In this document: piece after piece, positions 33,371-39,785 of the stretch
Numbering within the stretch: position 1 is the stretch's first letter
How the letters are laid out: every line of letters begins with the position of its first letter
DNA from: Bacteroidia bacterium
GTDB taxonomy: Bacteria; Bacteroidota; Bacteroidia; AKYH767-A; OLB10
Assembly (NCBI GenBank): GCA_016788065.1
Contig: JAEUTI010000022.1
Coordinates: 1-39,785, forward strand
Direction of reading: 5' to 3'
Length of the DNA stretch: 39,785 nt
Program-made: the position numbers and the translations under genes
The notes under the pieces: model-generated
Seen by the model: only the letters and a program-made list of their open reading frames with translations
Database searches by the model: none
What the model was told of the DNA's origin: nothing

Positions 33371-33550
33371 TTATTTCTCCCTTTTTAAGCTGAACGCTTC
33401 AAATTCCGCCTTATTTTCATGCTGTGTCACAAAAACAAAAGGTGAAATTGTTTTCCGCCGTGCAGTCTCAATAATGATTGATTCACCACTCTTTAATTCA
33501 TGCCGAAATTTATCAAACTTGTGCTTCGGTGCTTGCAGCTGCTGATTCAT
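33371..33550 (-). CDS. Small overlapping ORF, 59 aa
   Basis: An ATG at 33550 within the 3' end of the 646-aa gene opens a 59-codon frame ending at TAA 33371-33373. The sequence is charged and protein-like: MNQQLQAPKHKFDKFRHELK, SGESIIIETARRKTISPFVF and VTQHENKAEFEAFSLKREK. The 38-bp overlap with the gene before it suggests coupled translation. It is too short for simple ORF calling. Function unknown; a small partner of the 646-aa protein is possible. Confidence 0.55.
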   Translation of the reverse strand: MNQQLQAPKHKFDKFRHELKSGESIIIETARRKTISPFVFVTQHENKAEFEAFSLKREK

Positions 33551-35453
33551 GATTTATAAATTTATAAGATGAAATTCTTAAAATAATCAAAAGCAACCCT
33601 ATTGCATCCATAATGTCATATTCATTGGAGTCTATCAACCCATGAGCTGTTCTATGACGTAAATTCCAACCGGGTTTTTCAGTTAATATGTACTTGAAAA
33701 AATATTTATCATCATCCGGAAAACCTTTTACTGAAGATAGTTCAGAAAATATGTCATCAATATTTTTTTCCATTACTACATCGGTGGTTGTCCGCTGGCC
33801 AATAGGTTTAAATGTAGAAATTCCCATTCTTTCACATAAGAATCTCAAAACATATTCAATTTTAAGTGTTAACGAATCAACAACTAAAATAATATTATCA
33901 GAAAACCGCTGTTCGGAATTAATCAAAGCTAATTCATCAAATAGAATTTTTAGTCCAGGCTTTATGTTCTCCAATGGTACAACAGTAACTTTATACCCAT
34001 TGTACATTCTATTAATTGGCTCATTTAGCCAACTTTTACTTAAAGATTCCATAACTGCAGTTAAGTTTAGCTTTCCTACATTGAATGCTTCGTAAATGAA
34101 AACAGCAACTTGTTGCATTGCCAGCTGGAATGTCAAGCTATATGAATCCAGTAAATTTTTCTCTTCAATTTCTGTTGCACTATAATATCGCTTTACTGTA
34201 TTTCCAAATTTATCCATTACGCTGGATGGAAGCATGGCAAAAAAGGCTGATTCAGATTTCAATATCTCAACATCTTTTCTAACATCGTCAAGCGGCTTGA
34301 GCATGGGAAATTCCGCTAAAAATGCTACAATACCTTCTGGTGGTAATTCGGTAATCGTGTCAGTTATTCTTTTTCTAACTGCCTGAACATAATCATCAGG
34401 CATTGCTGTTTTAGTCGTACCAAGAGCAATTTTTCCTCGTAGTTCATTATATCGGTTTTCCAGTCTTGAAGATTCATCTGGAGTACTACTCATAGAGTAA
34501 TATTTCATTGCTTTTTCAATATATGAAATAGCCGATAATCGATTGTCTGTGGCAGCATTTTCACCCAATTCCTCATAAGCTCGTGCAATTCTTAACAACC
34601 AATCTTCAGTTGCCGTAACACCTTTTTTAATTAACCTATCACACATTATGAACAATGAAACACTTGCATCCAATTTATTTCCTTTGTGTGTAGCACAAAT
34701 ATCATTCACCTTATTAAACAATAAAGTAAAATCGAACTTATCCTTATAAAAATTAAATCTGGTTAAGATTAGGTTGATGAAATCGATTGCATAGCGCGTT
34801 GCATAGAGATTGTCGTTTTCAATACTTAGAAAATTACGAAAAATATAATCGGTCATTTTATCTAACAAATCGCGAAACCGGCCTTCAGATTTATTTGATT
34901 CAATTATGGCTATTGCTGATTCAAGTTTTCTAAAATAAAAAGTAAAACACTTATCATTTCCACTTTGAAAAACTTGATAATGGTTTTGACTCAACGAAAA
35001 TAATATAGATGCCAATTCATATTTGAAATCATTGTGCCTATTGTCCCCGGATAAATATAGTACTAAACCATACTCTGACTTGAAATATAAATTTGATGAT
35101 TTGTTATAGCGGGATTGAATATATTCAAAATCTGAATCAACGTATTTTGAAATATCAGGCCAAATCAAGGGTATGATATCACCGTTATCTAAAGTTTGGT
35201 CGCCTACCAACATTGGTCCTAATCCTTCAATTTTTTCACGACTTACACCTTTTGAATCATCATTAACCATTCTAAACGACTTATTAAACGCAAATACTTC
35301 TCTGTTTAAATTGCTCAACCCAATTAAATCTGCGCGGTCCGCAGCACGTAATTCATCCGATAATTGCTGAAAATATTTATTTACCTCGTTTTGATTAGAA
35401 TCGTCCCACTCAAGTGTATCAAATTCTTGGAGTCTTAGTTGAAATAAATCCAT
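33513..35453 (-). CDS. Unknown 646-aa protein with HEPN-like RxxxxH motif (DUF4209-like)
   Basis: A large soluble protein, mostly alpha-helical in look (TPR-like stretches such as LRIARAYEELGENAATDNRLSAISYIEKAMKYY). Near the C-terminus, WNLRHRTAHGL contains R-x4-H (about Arg599-His604), followed by a long hydrophobic helix (GLLLIILRISSYKF). This pattern resembles the C-terminal HEPN-like part of DUF4209 and Abi-type proteins, where it can be the RNase site. It follows the pAgo gene by 95 bp on the same strand, so it may be part of the same defence operon. The family call is tentative; no SPARTA partner of this kind is known to me. Confidence 0.6.
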   Translation of the reverse strand: MDLFQLRLQEFDTLEWDDSNQNEVNKYFQQLSDELRAADRADLIGLSNLNREVFAFNKSFRMVNDDSKGVSREKIEGLGPMLVGDQTLDNGDIIPLIWPDISKYVDSDFEYIQSRYNKSSNLYFKSEYGLVLYLSGDNRHNDFKYELASILFSLSQNHYQVFQSGNDKCFTFYFRKLESAIAIIESNKSEGRFRDLLDKMTDYIFRNFLSIENDNLYATRYAIDFINLILTRFNFYKDKFDFTLLFNKVNDICATHKGNKLDASVSLFIMCDRLIKKGVTATEDWLLRIARAYEELGENAATDNRLSAISYIEKAMKYYSMSSTPDESSRLENRYNELRGKIALGTTKTAMPDDYVQAVRKRITDTITELPPEGIVAFLAEFPMLKPLDDVRKDVEILKSESAFFAMLPSSVMDKFGNTVKRYYSATEIEEKNLLDSYSLTFQLAMQQVAVFIYEAFNVGKLNLTAVMESLSKSWLNEPINRMYNGYKVTVVPLENIKPGLKILFDELALINSEQRFSDNIILVVDSLTLKIEYVLRFLCERMGISTFKPIGQRTTTDVVMEKNIDDIFSELSSVKGFPDDDKYFFKYILTEKPGWNLRHRTAHGLIDSNEYDIMDAIGLLLIILRISSYKFINHESAAASTEAQV

Positions 35454-35548
35454 ATGATAAAAACTTTAAAATTATACCACCTTTTCTTTATGAAGAATTT
35501 CCATTCCGGTTAAAAAGTTTCCATTAATTTCCATTTAAGAATAGTTAG

Positions 35549-37060
35549 TTAAATATAATACATAAATGGTAATATTTCTAACTCTTCATTTGGGCCGGCA
35601 GTCAATATTTCTCCGATTAAATCGGCAAACTTTAGTGTGACCGGTGTTCCATCACAATAAATGCATGCATTATAGTTCAGCTTGGTCAGCATAAGTACAT
35701 CCTTGCATACAGCACGAATATCCTCGTCACCTCTAATTACTTCTATCCAAAGCGGATTTGGTGTTTCTAAGCCCAAAACGGATTGAATACGCGGCATGAA
35801 GCCTTTACTCCATAGAAATGCCGAATGGGCATTACGTATATAACAGGCTCCTCTAAAAATGGGGAATTTTCCTGCACGAAATAATTTAAATTCTTTTTCA
35901 TGTGTAATTCTCACTCCATATACATTTGATTTACCGCTGGCTGCCTTTTCAAAACCTCTCCATTCATCATCATTAAAATATGTCTTGCCATGAATAAATA
36001 TTTTCTCCGGAAAATCAGAGTCATTTCCTTTTTTGAAGGATTCAAGAACTTTCGAAAGTAACTCAAACGCCTTATCTTCTGTCAGATGATATTCCTTCGT
36101 GTCCGGATTGTAGTAGGGACCCACTCTTCCTCTAAAAACTACACCGTCTCCTGAATCAAGAAACATTTGTGCAGCACAACAGGCTATGCGTGTGTCAGAA
36201 TGAGTTTCATCTCGTTTGAAAGTTAAACCTATATAACAAACATTCTTTCTGACATTTGCTACCTTCCAGGGAATACCACCTGCTTTGTAATAAACTGTGT
36301 TTGCCAAATTCCAGGTGATAGCAGTTACTTGTTGATTATATGTTTTAAGTTTTTTCTCAGAAAAATTAGGTTTCTCATGAAAGGCAATCGTATCTTCTCG
36401 AATAATTTGGGTAACAACTCTTTCTTTAAGAAGTTTAATTTTTAATTGGTTGTGAAAATGATTTTCATATTTATAAGCGGCTCTCCATCTTCCAGATTCT
36501 TCATCTTCAAACATGCTTGGTACTTTTTTTGAATATTCATCTGTGAATCCTACATTAATGGAACCTTTTTTGGGAACACTACTCATAGGTCGACATAATG
36601 TATAAACCTTGTTTGGAATGATTACAAACCAAAGTTTCGGCAGATGTTCTCCTTCCTTGATAAATGATTTTAAAGGGTTGACATATAAGTCAACAATCTC
36701 TGCTACCCTTATATGATTATCACTATACTTATATAAAGTATCTAATGCAAGTTCATTTATTTCAATGCTTGGAATGTACTCCAAATTCATCGACACAGAA
36801 AATGCCTGGTTAAAACCGGGAAAGAATGGTTTTGCAATATCGCGAGTAGGATGATAAACTGGATTTTGAATCTTATTCAACCAATTTTTGCACTTACGGA
36901 TGCCGTCACTGGTCCCAATAATTCCAATTGCAAAATCGGGGACTCTTCCTTTATCGTACGGTCCAAATAGTGTAAGTCCATCACGTGGGTCAATCACATC
37001 CTGGCCAAATGCGAATTTTATTTCTGGTTCTCGAATGTATTCAATTCTCTGTGTTTTCAT
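35549..37060 (-). CDS. Short prokaryotic Argonaute (MID-PIWI), SPARTA-type
   Basis: A 503-aa protein with only MID and PIWI domains. The MID region has KLWFVIIPNKVYTLCRP (about residues 140-160). The PIWI region begins NVCYIGLTFKRDETHSDTRI and continues with SGDGVVFRGRVGP, PEKIFIHGKTYFNDDEWRGFE, FPIFRGACYIRNAHSAFLWSKG and VLMLTKLNYNACIYCDGTPVTLKFADLIGEIL. These are typical of short pAgos. The DEDX catalytic tetrad is not visible (first Asp replaced in IGLTF), as expected for nuclease-dead short pAgo. It overlaps the TIR-APAZ gene by 4 bp (ATGA), so a heterodimer is likely. The complex would use an RNA guide to sense invader DNA. Confidence 0.9.
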   Translation of the reverse strand: MKTQRIEYIREPEIKFAFGQDVIDPRDGLTLFGPYDKGRVPDFAIGIIGTSDGIRKCKNWLNKIQNPVYHPTRDIAKPFFPGFNQAFSVSMNLEYIPSIEINELALDTLYKYSDNHIRVAEIVDLYVNPLKSFIKEGEHLPKLWFVIIPNKVYTLCRPMSSVPKKGSINVGFTDEYSKKVPSMFEDEESGRWRAAYKYENHFHNQLKIKLLKERVVTQIIREDTIAFHEKPNFSEKKLKTYNQQVTAITWNLANTVYYKAGGIPWKVANVRKNVCYIGLTFKRDETHSDTRIACCAAQMFLDSGDGVVFRGRVGPYYNPDTKEYHLTEDKAFELLSKVLESFKKGNDSDFPEKIFIHGKTYFNDDEWRGFEKAASGKSNVYGVRITHEKEFKLFRAGKFPIFRGACYIRNAHSAFLWSKGFMPRIQSVLGLETPNPLWIEVIRGDEDIRAVCKDVLMLTKLNYNACIYCDGTPVTLKFADLIGEILTAGPNEELEILPFMYYI

Positions 37061-38547
37061 TCCAACTCCTTATCGTTAGTTAAATTATCATTCACATCAT
37101 CACCGACTGATTCATCGTAATCGTTCTCTTCTATGTCAAACATTTCTTCACCTTCCATAAAGGTGGAAGAGTCGTTATCTAATGGTATTAATCTTGCCTG
37201 TAAATCTGGTTCATCGTAACCATAGGTTGAATGAAACAAAACTGGTGTAGCTGGAAGTTTAATTGAAAAGCTTTCATTGAGTTCGATTGTAATTAAACCT
37301 TCATCGTCAGCAATGCTATGTAGAAACGCAAGCATCAAATTTCTCCAATCCGCATTATAAAATCCTTTACCTTTTGTTTTCCTGGCCGACTGTAATTCTT
37401 TTTTCTTTTCCCATACATTTTGTCCATCATCAGAAAATACAAGGTGGCCTTTAATTGCAAATCTTAAAAAAGGACGCAGAATTGGACGAATACTAATACC
37501 ATAGTGCCACATTGATTCAAAATATTCACCTATCAACTGTTTCGGCCGCATCCAATTACCTTCATATAGATAAGCAACTTTATTATTTTCTATTTGCCCT
37601 TCCTTGTAATAATAACATCGAAGTCTGTTTGACATTGAATGGAACGGCACACCTTTATTTTCCATTGTTTTGAAAAAAGCATCTTTAAGCAATCTCACTA
37701 TGAACCGCTTCATATCTACATGGCAGGGAAAATCTAATTCATCAACGTTCGACAAATAATATTCAGTTTTTACTACAATTGTGCTTTTTGCTTCAATTGA
37801 AAAATTGATTGATGGAGCAGTTTGAGGAATAATTTCCAAAAATGTTATTATATACTTGTCATGAACTATCGATGGATAACTAAATTCATTGGAAATAAGT
37901 TTAGCCTGGCTGTTATTTTCAAATTCATGAATATATAAAACATCCGGTAAAGTTGTAATATGCAACCAATTTGAATAATATGTTTCTTTTTTCTTCTTAA
38001 GAAAAGGATTCGTAGTAAATTTATTTCTAAGCCAGTCATCAATAGAATATTGATTCCGTTTGCCGTGAGGAACACGGTCAGTTCTAAGCTTGTTCAACAA
38101 TTGTTTTAATCCAAATCCCCATGCTTTATCGAATCTGATTTGATTCATAACGTTTAAGCCAATTCGCTGAGAAAAACTTACGTCATCAATCTTACAAACC
38201 AACCTGAAGTCATTCAATTGATGCTGCGCTGCAATAGCTTTAACCTGTTCCCATTCTTCAATCACACCAGGTTTCTCAAAAGTATTTTTGCTATAGACAA
38301 GAATATATTTTACCGTGCCATTTTCTAATAAATCCTGAAGAGATTTCCAATAGTCATTTTCTCCGCCAGTTAAAAAAGTAAGGTCACATTCGACTTTATA
38401 GCCTTCATTAATAAGTTTTGCGCGCAACCATAATGTGAAGTCATTGTCTTCTGGATTCGCGTGTCCGATAAATATCGTATCTCTTATAGATGGAGTGGTT
38501 TTTATAACTACTTTTTCTCCTTGTTCAGAAAGAGGTTCAAATTCCAT
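37057..38547 (-). CDS. TIR-APAZ protein, SPARTA effector partner
   Basis: A 496-aa protein. Residues about 20-130 form a TIR domain (RDTIFIGHANPEDNDFTLWL, VECDLTFLTGGENDYWKSLQ, VKYILVYSKNTFEKPGVIEE), which in such systems hydrolyses NAD(P)+ to kill the infected cell; the acidic residue in GGEN (Glu63) is a candidate catalytic Glu, not proven. Residues about 190-460 fit the APAZ domain that replaces the N-PAZ half of Argonaute (ITTLPDVLYIHEFENNSQAKL, FRIPLL-like strands, HYGISIRPILRPFLRFAIKG). The last 34 residues are extremely acidic (EGEEMFDIEENDYDESVGDD). It is encoded immediately upstream of and overlaps the pAgo gene by 4 bp. Confidence 0.9.
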   Translation of the reverse strand: MEFEPLSEQGEKVVIKTTPSIRDTIFIGHANPEDNDFTLWLRAKLINEGYKVECDLTFLTGGENDYWKSLQDLLENGTVKYILVYSKNTFEKPGVIEEWEQVKAIAAQHQLNDFRLVCKIDDVSFSQRIGLNVMNQIRFDKAWGFGLKQLLNKLRTDRVPHGKRNQYSIDDWLRNKFTTNPFLKKKKETYYSNWLHITTLPDVLYIHEFENNSQAKLISNEFSYPSIVHDKYIITFLEIIPQTAPSINFSIEAKSTIVVKTEYYLSNVDELDFPCHVDMKRFIVRLLKDAFFKTMENKGVPFHSMSNRLRCYYYKEGQIENNKVAYLYEGNWMRPKQLIGEYFESMWHYGISIRPILRPFLRFAIKGHLVFSDDGQNVWEKKKELQSARKTKGKGFYNADWRNLMLAFLHSIADDEGLITIELNESFSIKLPATPVLFHSTYGYDEPDLQARLIPLDNDSSTFMEGEEMFDIEENDYDESVGDDVNDNLTNDKELE

Positions 38548-38591
38548 ATAATTTCTACATTTTAAAAAATTACTTAATAAAAGGGTTTTAA

Positions 38592-38918
38592 TTAAAATCC
38601 CATTGGTTTACGTGGTTCCGACGGTGGTTGCATGCCATCCATGTAAATCTTTTTCGACTTATATGTTAATTTGAAATCACAATATCTTCCGAAGCCGCTT
38701 TCACCATTAATAGTAACAAAGTCGAATTTCTCCATGTATTCGAGTAGTGGCATTATTGTATCCTGGTGCGGTTTCGGACCAGTTAACGACTTCCAGATAG
38801 CTAATGGGTCGTGTTCCGCTTCAGGTCCATTCAAATAAGCCTGGTGAAGCAATTCACTCATGAGATACTTGACTTCCGGGTCATTGATGTCAAGGACTGT
38901 TTTGGAGGGGTGTGACAT
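38592..38918 (-). CDS. Small protein, 108 aa, possibly winged-helix
   Basis: A soluble protein reading KYLMSELLHQAYL, then IMPLLEYMEKFDFVTIN, GRYCDFKLTYKSKKIYM. The order helix-helix-strand-strand with LTYKSKK resembles a small winged-helix fold (LTxxG wing), which is inference. It starts 45 bp upstream of the TIR-APAZ gene on the same strand, so it could regulate the SPARTA operon or be part of it. No family recognised. Confidence 0.6.
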   Translation of the reverse strand: MSHPSKTVLDINDPEVKYLMSELLHQAYLNGPEAEHDPLAIWKSLTGPKPHQDTIMPLLEYMEKFDFVTINGESGFGRYCDFKLTYKSKKIYMDGMQPPSEPRKPMGF

Positions 38919-39034
38919 GTTTTTGTGTTATAAAGTTGTGAGCCTGCTCACTTTCAAACACCTTGCCCTTATTTTTTTCAGGACTTTATGTCATATACCA
39001 TATATAAAGCACTGACATCGAGGCTATTTTTCCA

Positions 39035-39073
39035 ATTAGAAAAGTTGGGAATAGAATTAGAAAAGTTGGGAAT
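39035..39073 (+). repeat. Right pair of 18-bp repeats, putative integrase arm sites
   Basis: ATTAGAAAAGTTGGGAAT occurs twice without mismatch at 39035-39052 and 39056-39073, 21 bp apart. The left island end has two related copies with the same period and orientation (6442-6480). They lie 70 bp inside the right att site. The recombinase arm domain is the likely binder. Confidence 0.65.
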
Positions 39074-39086
39074 AATTAGAAATAAA

Positions 39087-39112
39087 AAAGCCATACGTTT
39101 TTGTATGGCTTT
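39087..39112 (-). terminator. Terminator downstream of tRNA-Arg, inside the island end
   Basis: A perfect 10-bp stem AAAGCCATAC / GTATGGCTTT (39087-39096 and 39103-39112) with a 6-nt loop; on the minus strand it runs into T-rich sequence (AAAAAG region complement). It lies 32 bp past the tRNA 3' end and belongs to the island side, replacing the ancestral terminator now at 6334-6360. Confidence 0.7.
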
Positions 39113-39142
39113 AGCAATCAACTTGTTGAGTGTTGTCACTCC

Positions 39143-39155
39143 GCGGACCCGTAGG
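39143..39155. other. Right attachment site (attR) in the tRNA-Arg 3' end
   Basis: GCGGACCCGTAGG, identical to 6376-6388. The two copies are 32,767 bp apart in the same orientation, which gives the size of the integrated element. Confidence 0.78.
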
Positions 39156-39217
39156 GATTCGAACCCCAAACCTTCTGATCCGTAGTCAGATGCTCTATCC
39201 AGTTGAGCTACGGGTCC
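39144..39217 (-). tRNA. tRNA-Arg (anticodon ACG), island target site
   Basis: Cloverleaf read on the minus strand: acceptor GGACCCG ... CGGGTCC, D arm GCTCAACTGGATAGAGC, anticodon arm with loop CTACGGA giving anticodon ACG (Arg), T arm GGGGTTCGAATCCC. CCA is not encoded. The 3' end carries the att core GCGGACCCGTAGG (39143-39155 on the plus strand), and the gene is kept intact by the insertion. Confidence 0.95.
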
Positions 39218-39230
39218 TTTATTGAGGCTG

Positions 39231-39238
39231 CAAAGATA
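39231..39238 (-). promoter_or_regulatory. -7 element of tRNA-Arg promoter
   Basis: On the minus strand TATCTTTG fits the Bacteroidota consensus TAnnTTTG and lies 14 bp upstream of the tRNA 5' end. A T-rich -33 region precedes it. Confidence 0.55.
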
Positions 39239-39296
39239 GGTTTATTTTAAAAATAAAAAAACCTGAGGGGACAGTTATTTGTGGCTGATTATCAGC

Positions 39297-39785
39297 TTAT
39301 TCCGATTTTTTTGGCTGATTTGGCTTCGCAATTGCGTCTCTCATATCGGTATCAGCCTGAATATTTTTCATCTTGTAATAATCCATTATTCCCAGATTTC
39401 CATTGCGGAATGCCTCGGCCATAGCTTGAGGAACCTGGGCTTCTGCTTCAATTACTTTTGCTCTCGCTTCCTGAGCTTTTGCCTTCATTTCTTGTTCCAG
39501 AGCAACTGCCAATGCTCTGCGCTCTTCTGCTTTTGCCTGGGCCACTTTTAAATCGGCACTCGCCTGTTCCGTTTGTAATTTAGCACCAATGTTTTCACCT
39601 ACATCAATATCTGCAATGTCAATTGATAAGATCTCAAATGCAGTACCTGCATCCAATCCCTTATTCAAAACAGTTTTCGATATCTGATCCGGATTTTCTA
39701 AAACAGATTTATGATCGTGTGCAGAACCAATATTTGTTACAATCCCTTCTCCTACCCTTGCAAGTACCGTTTCTTCACCGGCTCC
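39297..39785 (-). CDS. floA: Flotillin-like protein FloA, C-terminal part (partial)
   Basis: 162 residues at the C-terminus, running off the window edge. It has [33 protein letters not shown], then [45 protein letters not shown], and the helical Ala/Glu-rich tail [33 protein letters not shown]. These match the UPF0365/FloA family, a membrane-scaffold protein that forms lipid-raft-like assemblies. The tail ends PNQPKKSE. This gene lies on the chromosome side of tRNA-Arg. Confidence 0.9.
   Translation of the reverse strand, partial: GAGEETVLARVGEGIVTNIGSAHDHKSVLENPDQISKTVLNKGLDAGTAFEILSIDIADIDVGENIGAKLQTEQASADLKVAQAKAEERRALAVALEQEMKAKAQEARAKVIEAEAQVPQAMAEAFRNGNLGIMDYYKMKNIQADTDMRDAIAKPNQPKKSE

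Noticed and set aside
1-39785. CRISPR array
   Set aside because: The only tandem array (5173-5319) has 7-bp units and no spacers; no cas gene is present.

Overview
The window looks like a chromosomal segment of a Bacteroidota bacterium (Flavobacteriia/Sphingobacteriia/Chitinophagia-like). The signs are several secreted proteins with C-terminal type IX (Por) secretion sorting tails, TAnnTTTG-type -7 promoter elements, a HYC_CC_PP-type small protein, a Bacteroidetes-style tyrosine recombinase with an N-terminal arm-binding domain, and AT-rich composition. All calls come from reading the sequence; no database search was run.

Left chromosomal flank (1-6375): the end of a probable universal stress protein, a CDF cation transporter, a small conserved-looking protein, then the phosphate importer genes pstS-pstC-pstA. 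A receiver-less PhoB-like winged-helix protein faces them. Both pstS and this regulator have TTAAC repeats at 11-bp spacing upstream, which look like Pho boxes. No pstB or phoU is present. From 5.16 to 6.49 kb there is no gene, only repeats: a 21-unit heptanucleotide array, long imperfect palindromes, duplicated 50-60-bp blocks and a terminator.

Genomic island (about 6376-39155, 32.8 kb): a 13-bp copy of the 3' end of tRNA-Arg(ACG) lies at 6376-6388, and the intact tRNA is at 39144-39217, so the segment between is very likely an integrated element. Next to the left att copy is a tyrosine recombinase gene. Each end carries a pair of 18-bp repeats with 21-bp period, probably recombinase arm sites. 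After the integrase come a one-TM membrane protein, an HExxH metallopeptidase-like protein, two unknown genes and a DUF5131 (Gp37/Gp68-like) gene.

Copper/silver module (about 12.5-30.7 kb, all minus strand): a HYC_CC_PP protein, a TylF-like methyltransferase, a thioredoxin-like secreted protein, a secreted unknown, a secreted multicopper oxidase, a secreted beta-propeller-like protein, a metal-binding lipoprotein, an AraC regulator with an N-terminal CxxC metal-binding-like segment, an HMA-membrane protein, a Cus-type RND efflux system (CusC, two CusB-like adaptors), a DUF2231-like protein, another metal-binding lipoprotein, a CPH-type P1B ATPase and an AAA ATPase. Most oddly, the RND pump cusA is in two pieces: its C-terminal part opens the efflux operon and its N-terminal part sits near the other end, about 4.6 kb downstream, so the set is a circular permutation of the usual order.

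Right part of the island (31-39 kb): a serine recombinase broken by a frameshift at an A6 tract, three overlapping unknown genes, and on the minus strand a short prokaryotic Argonaute system of the TIR-APAZ plus short pAgo (SPARTA) type. Around it are a small possibly winged-helix gene upstream, and downstream a 646-aa protein with a HEPN-like RxxxxH motif and an overlapping 59-aa ORF. Right flank: tRNA-Arg and the C-terminal part of a FloA-like flotillin.
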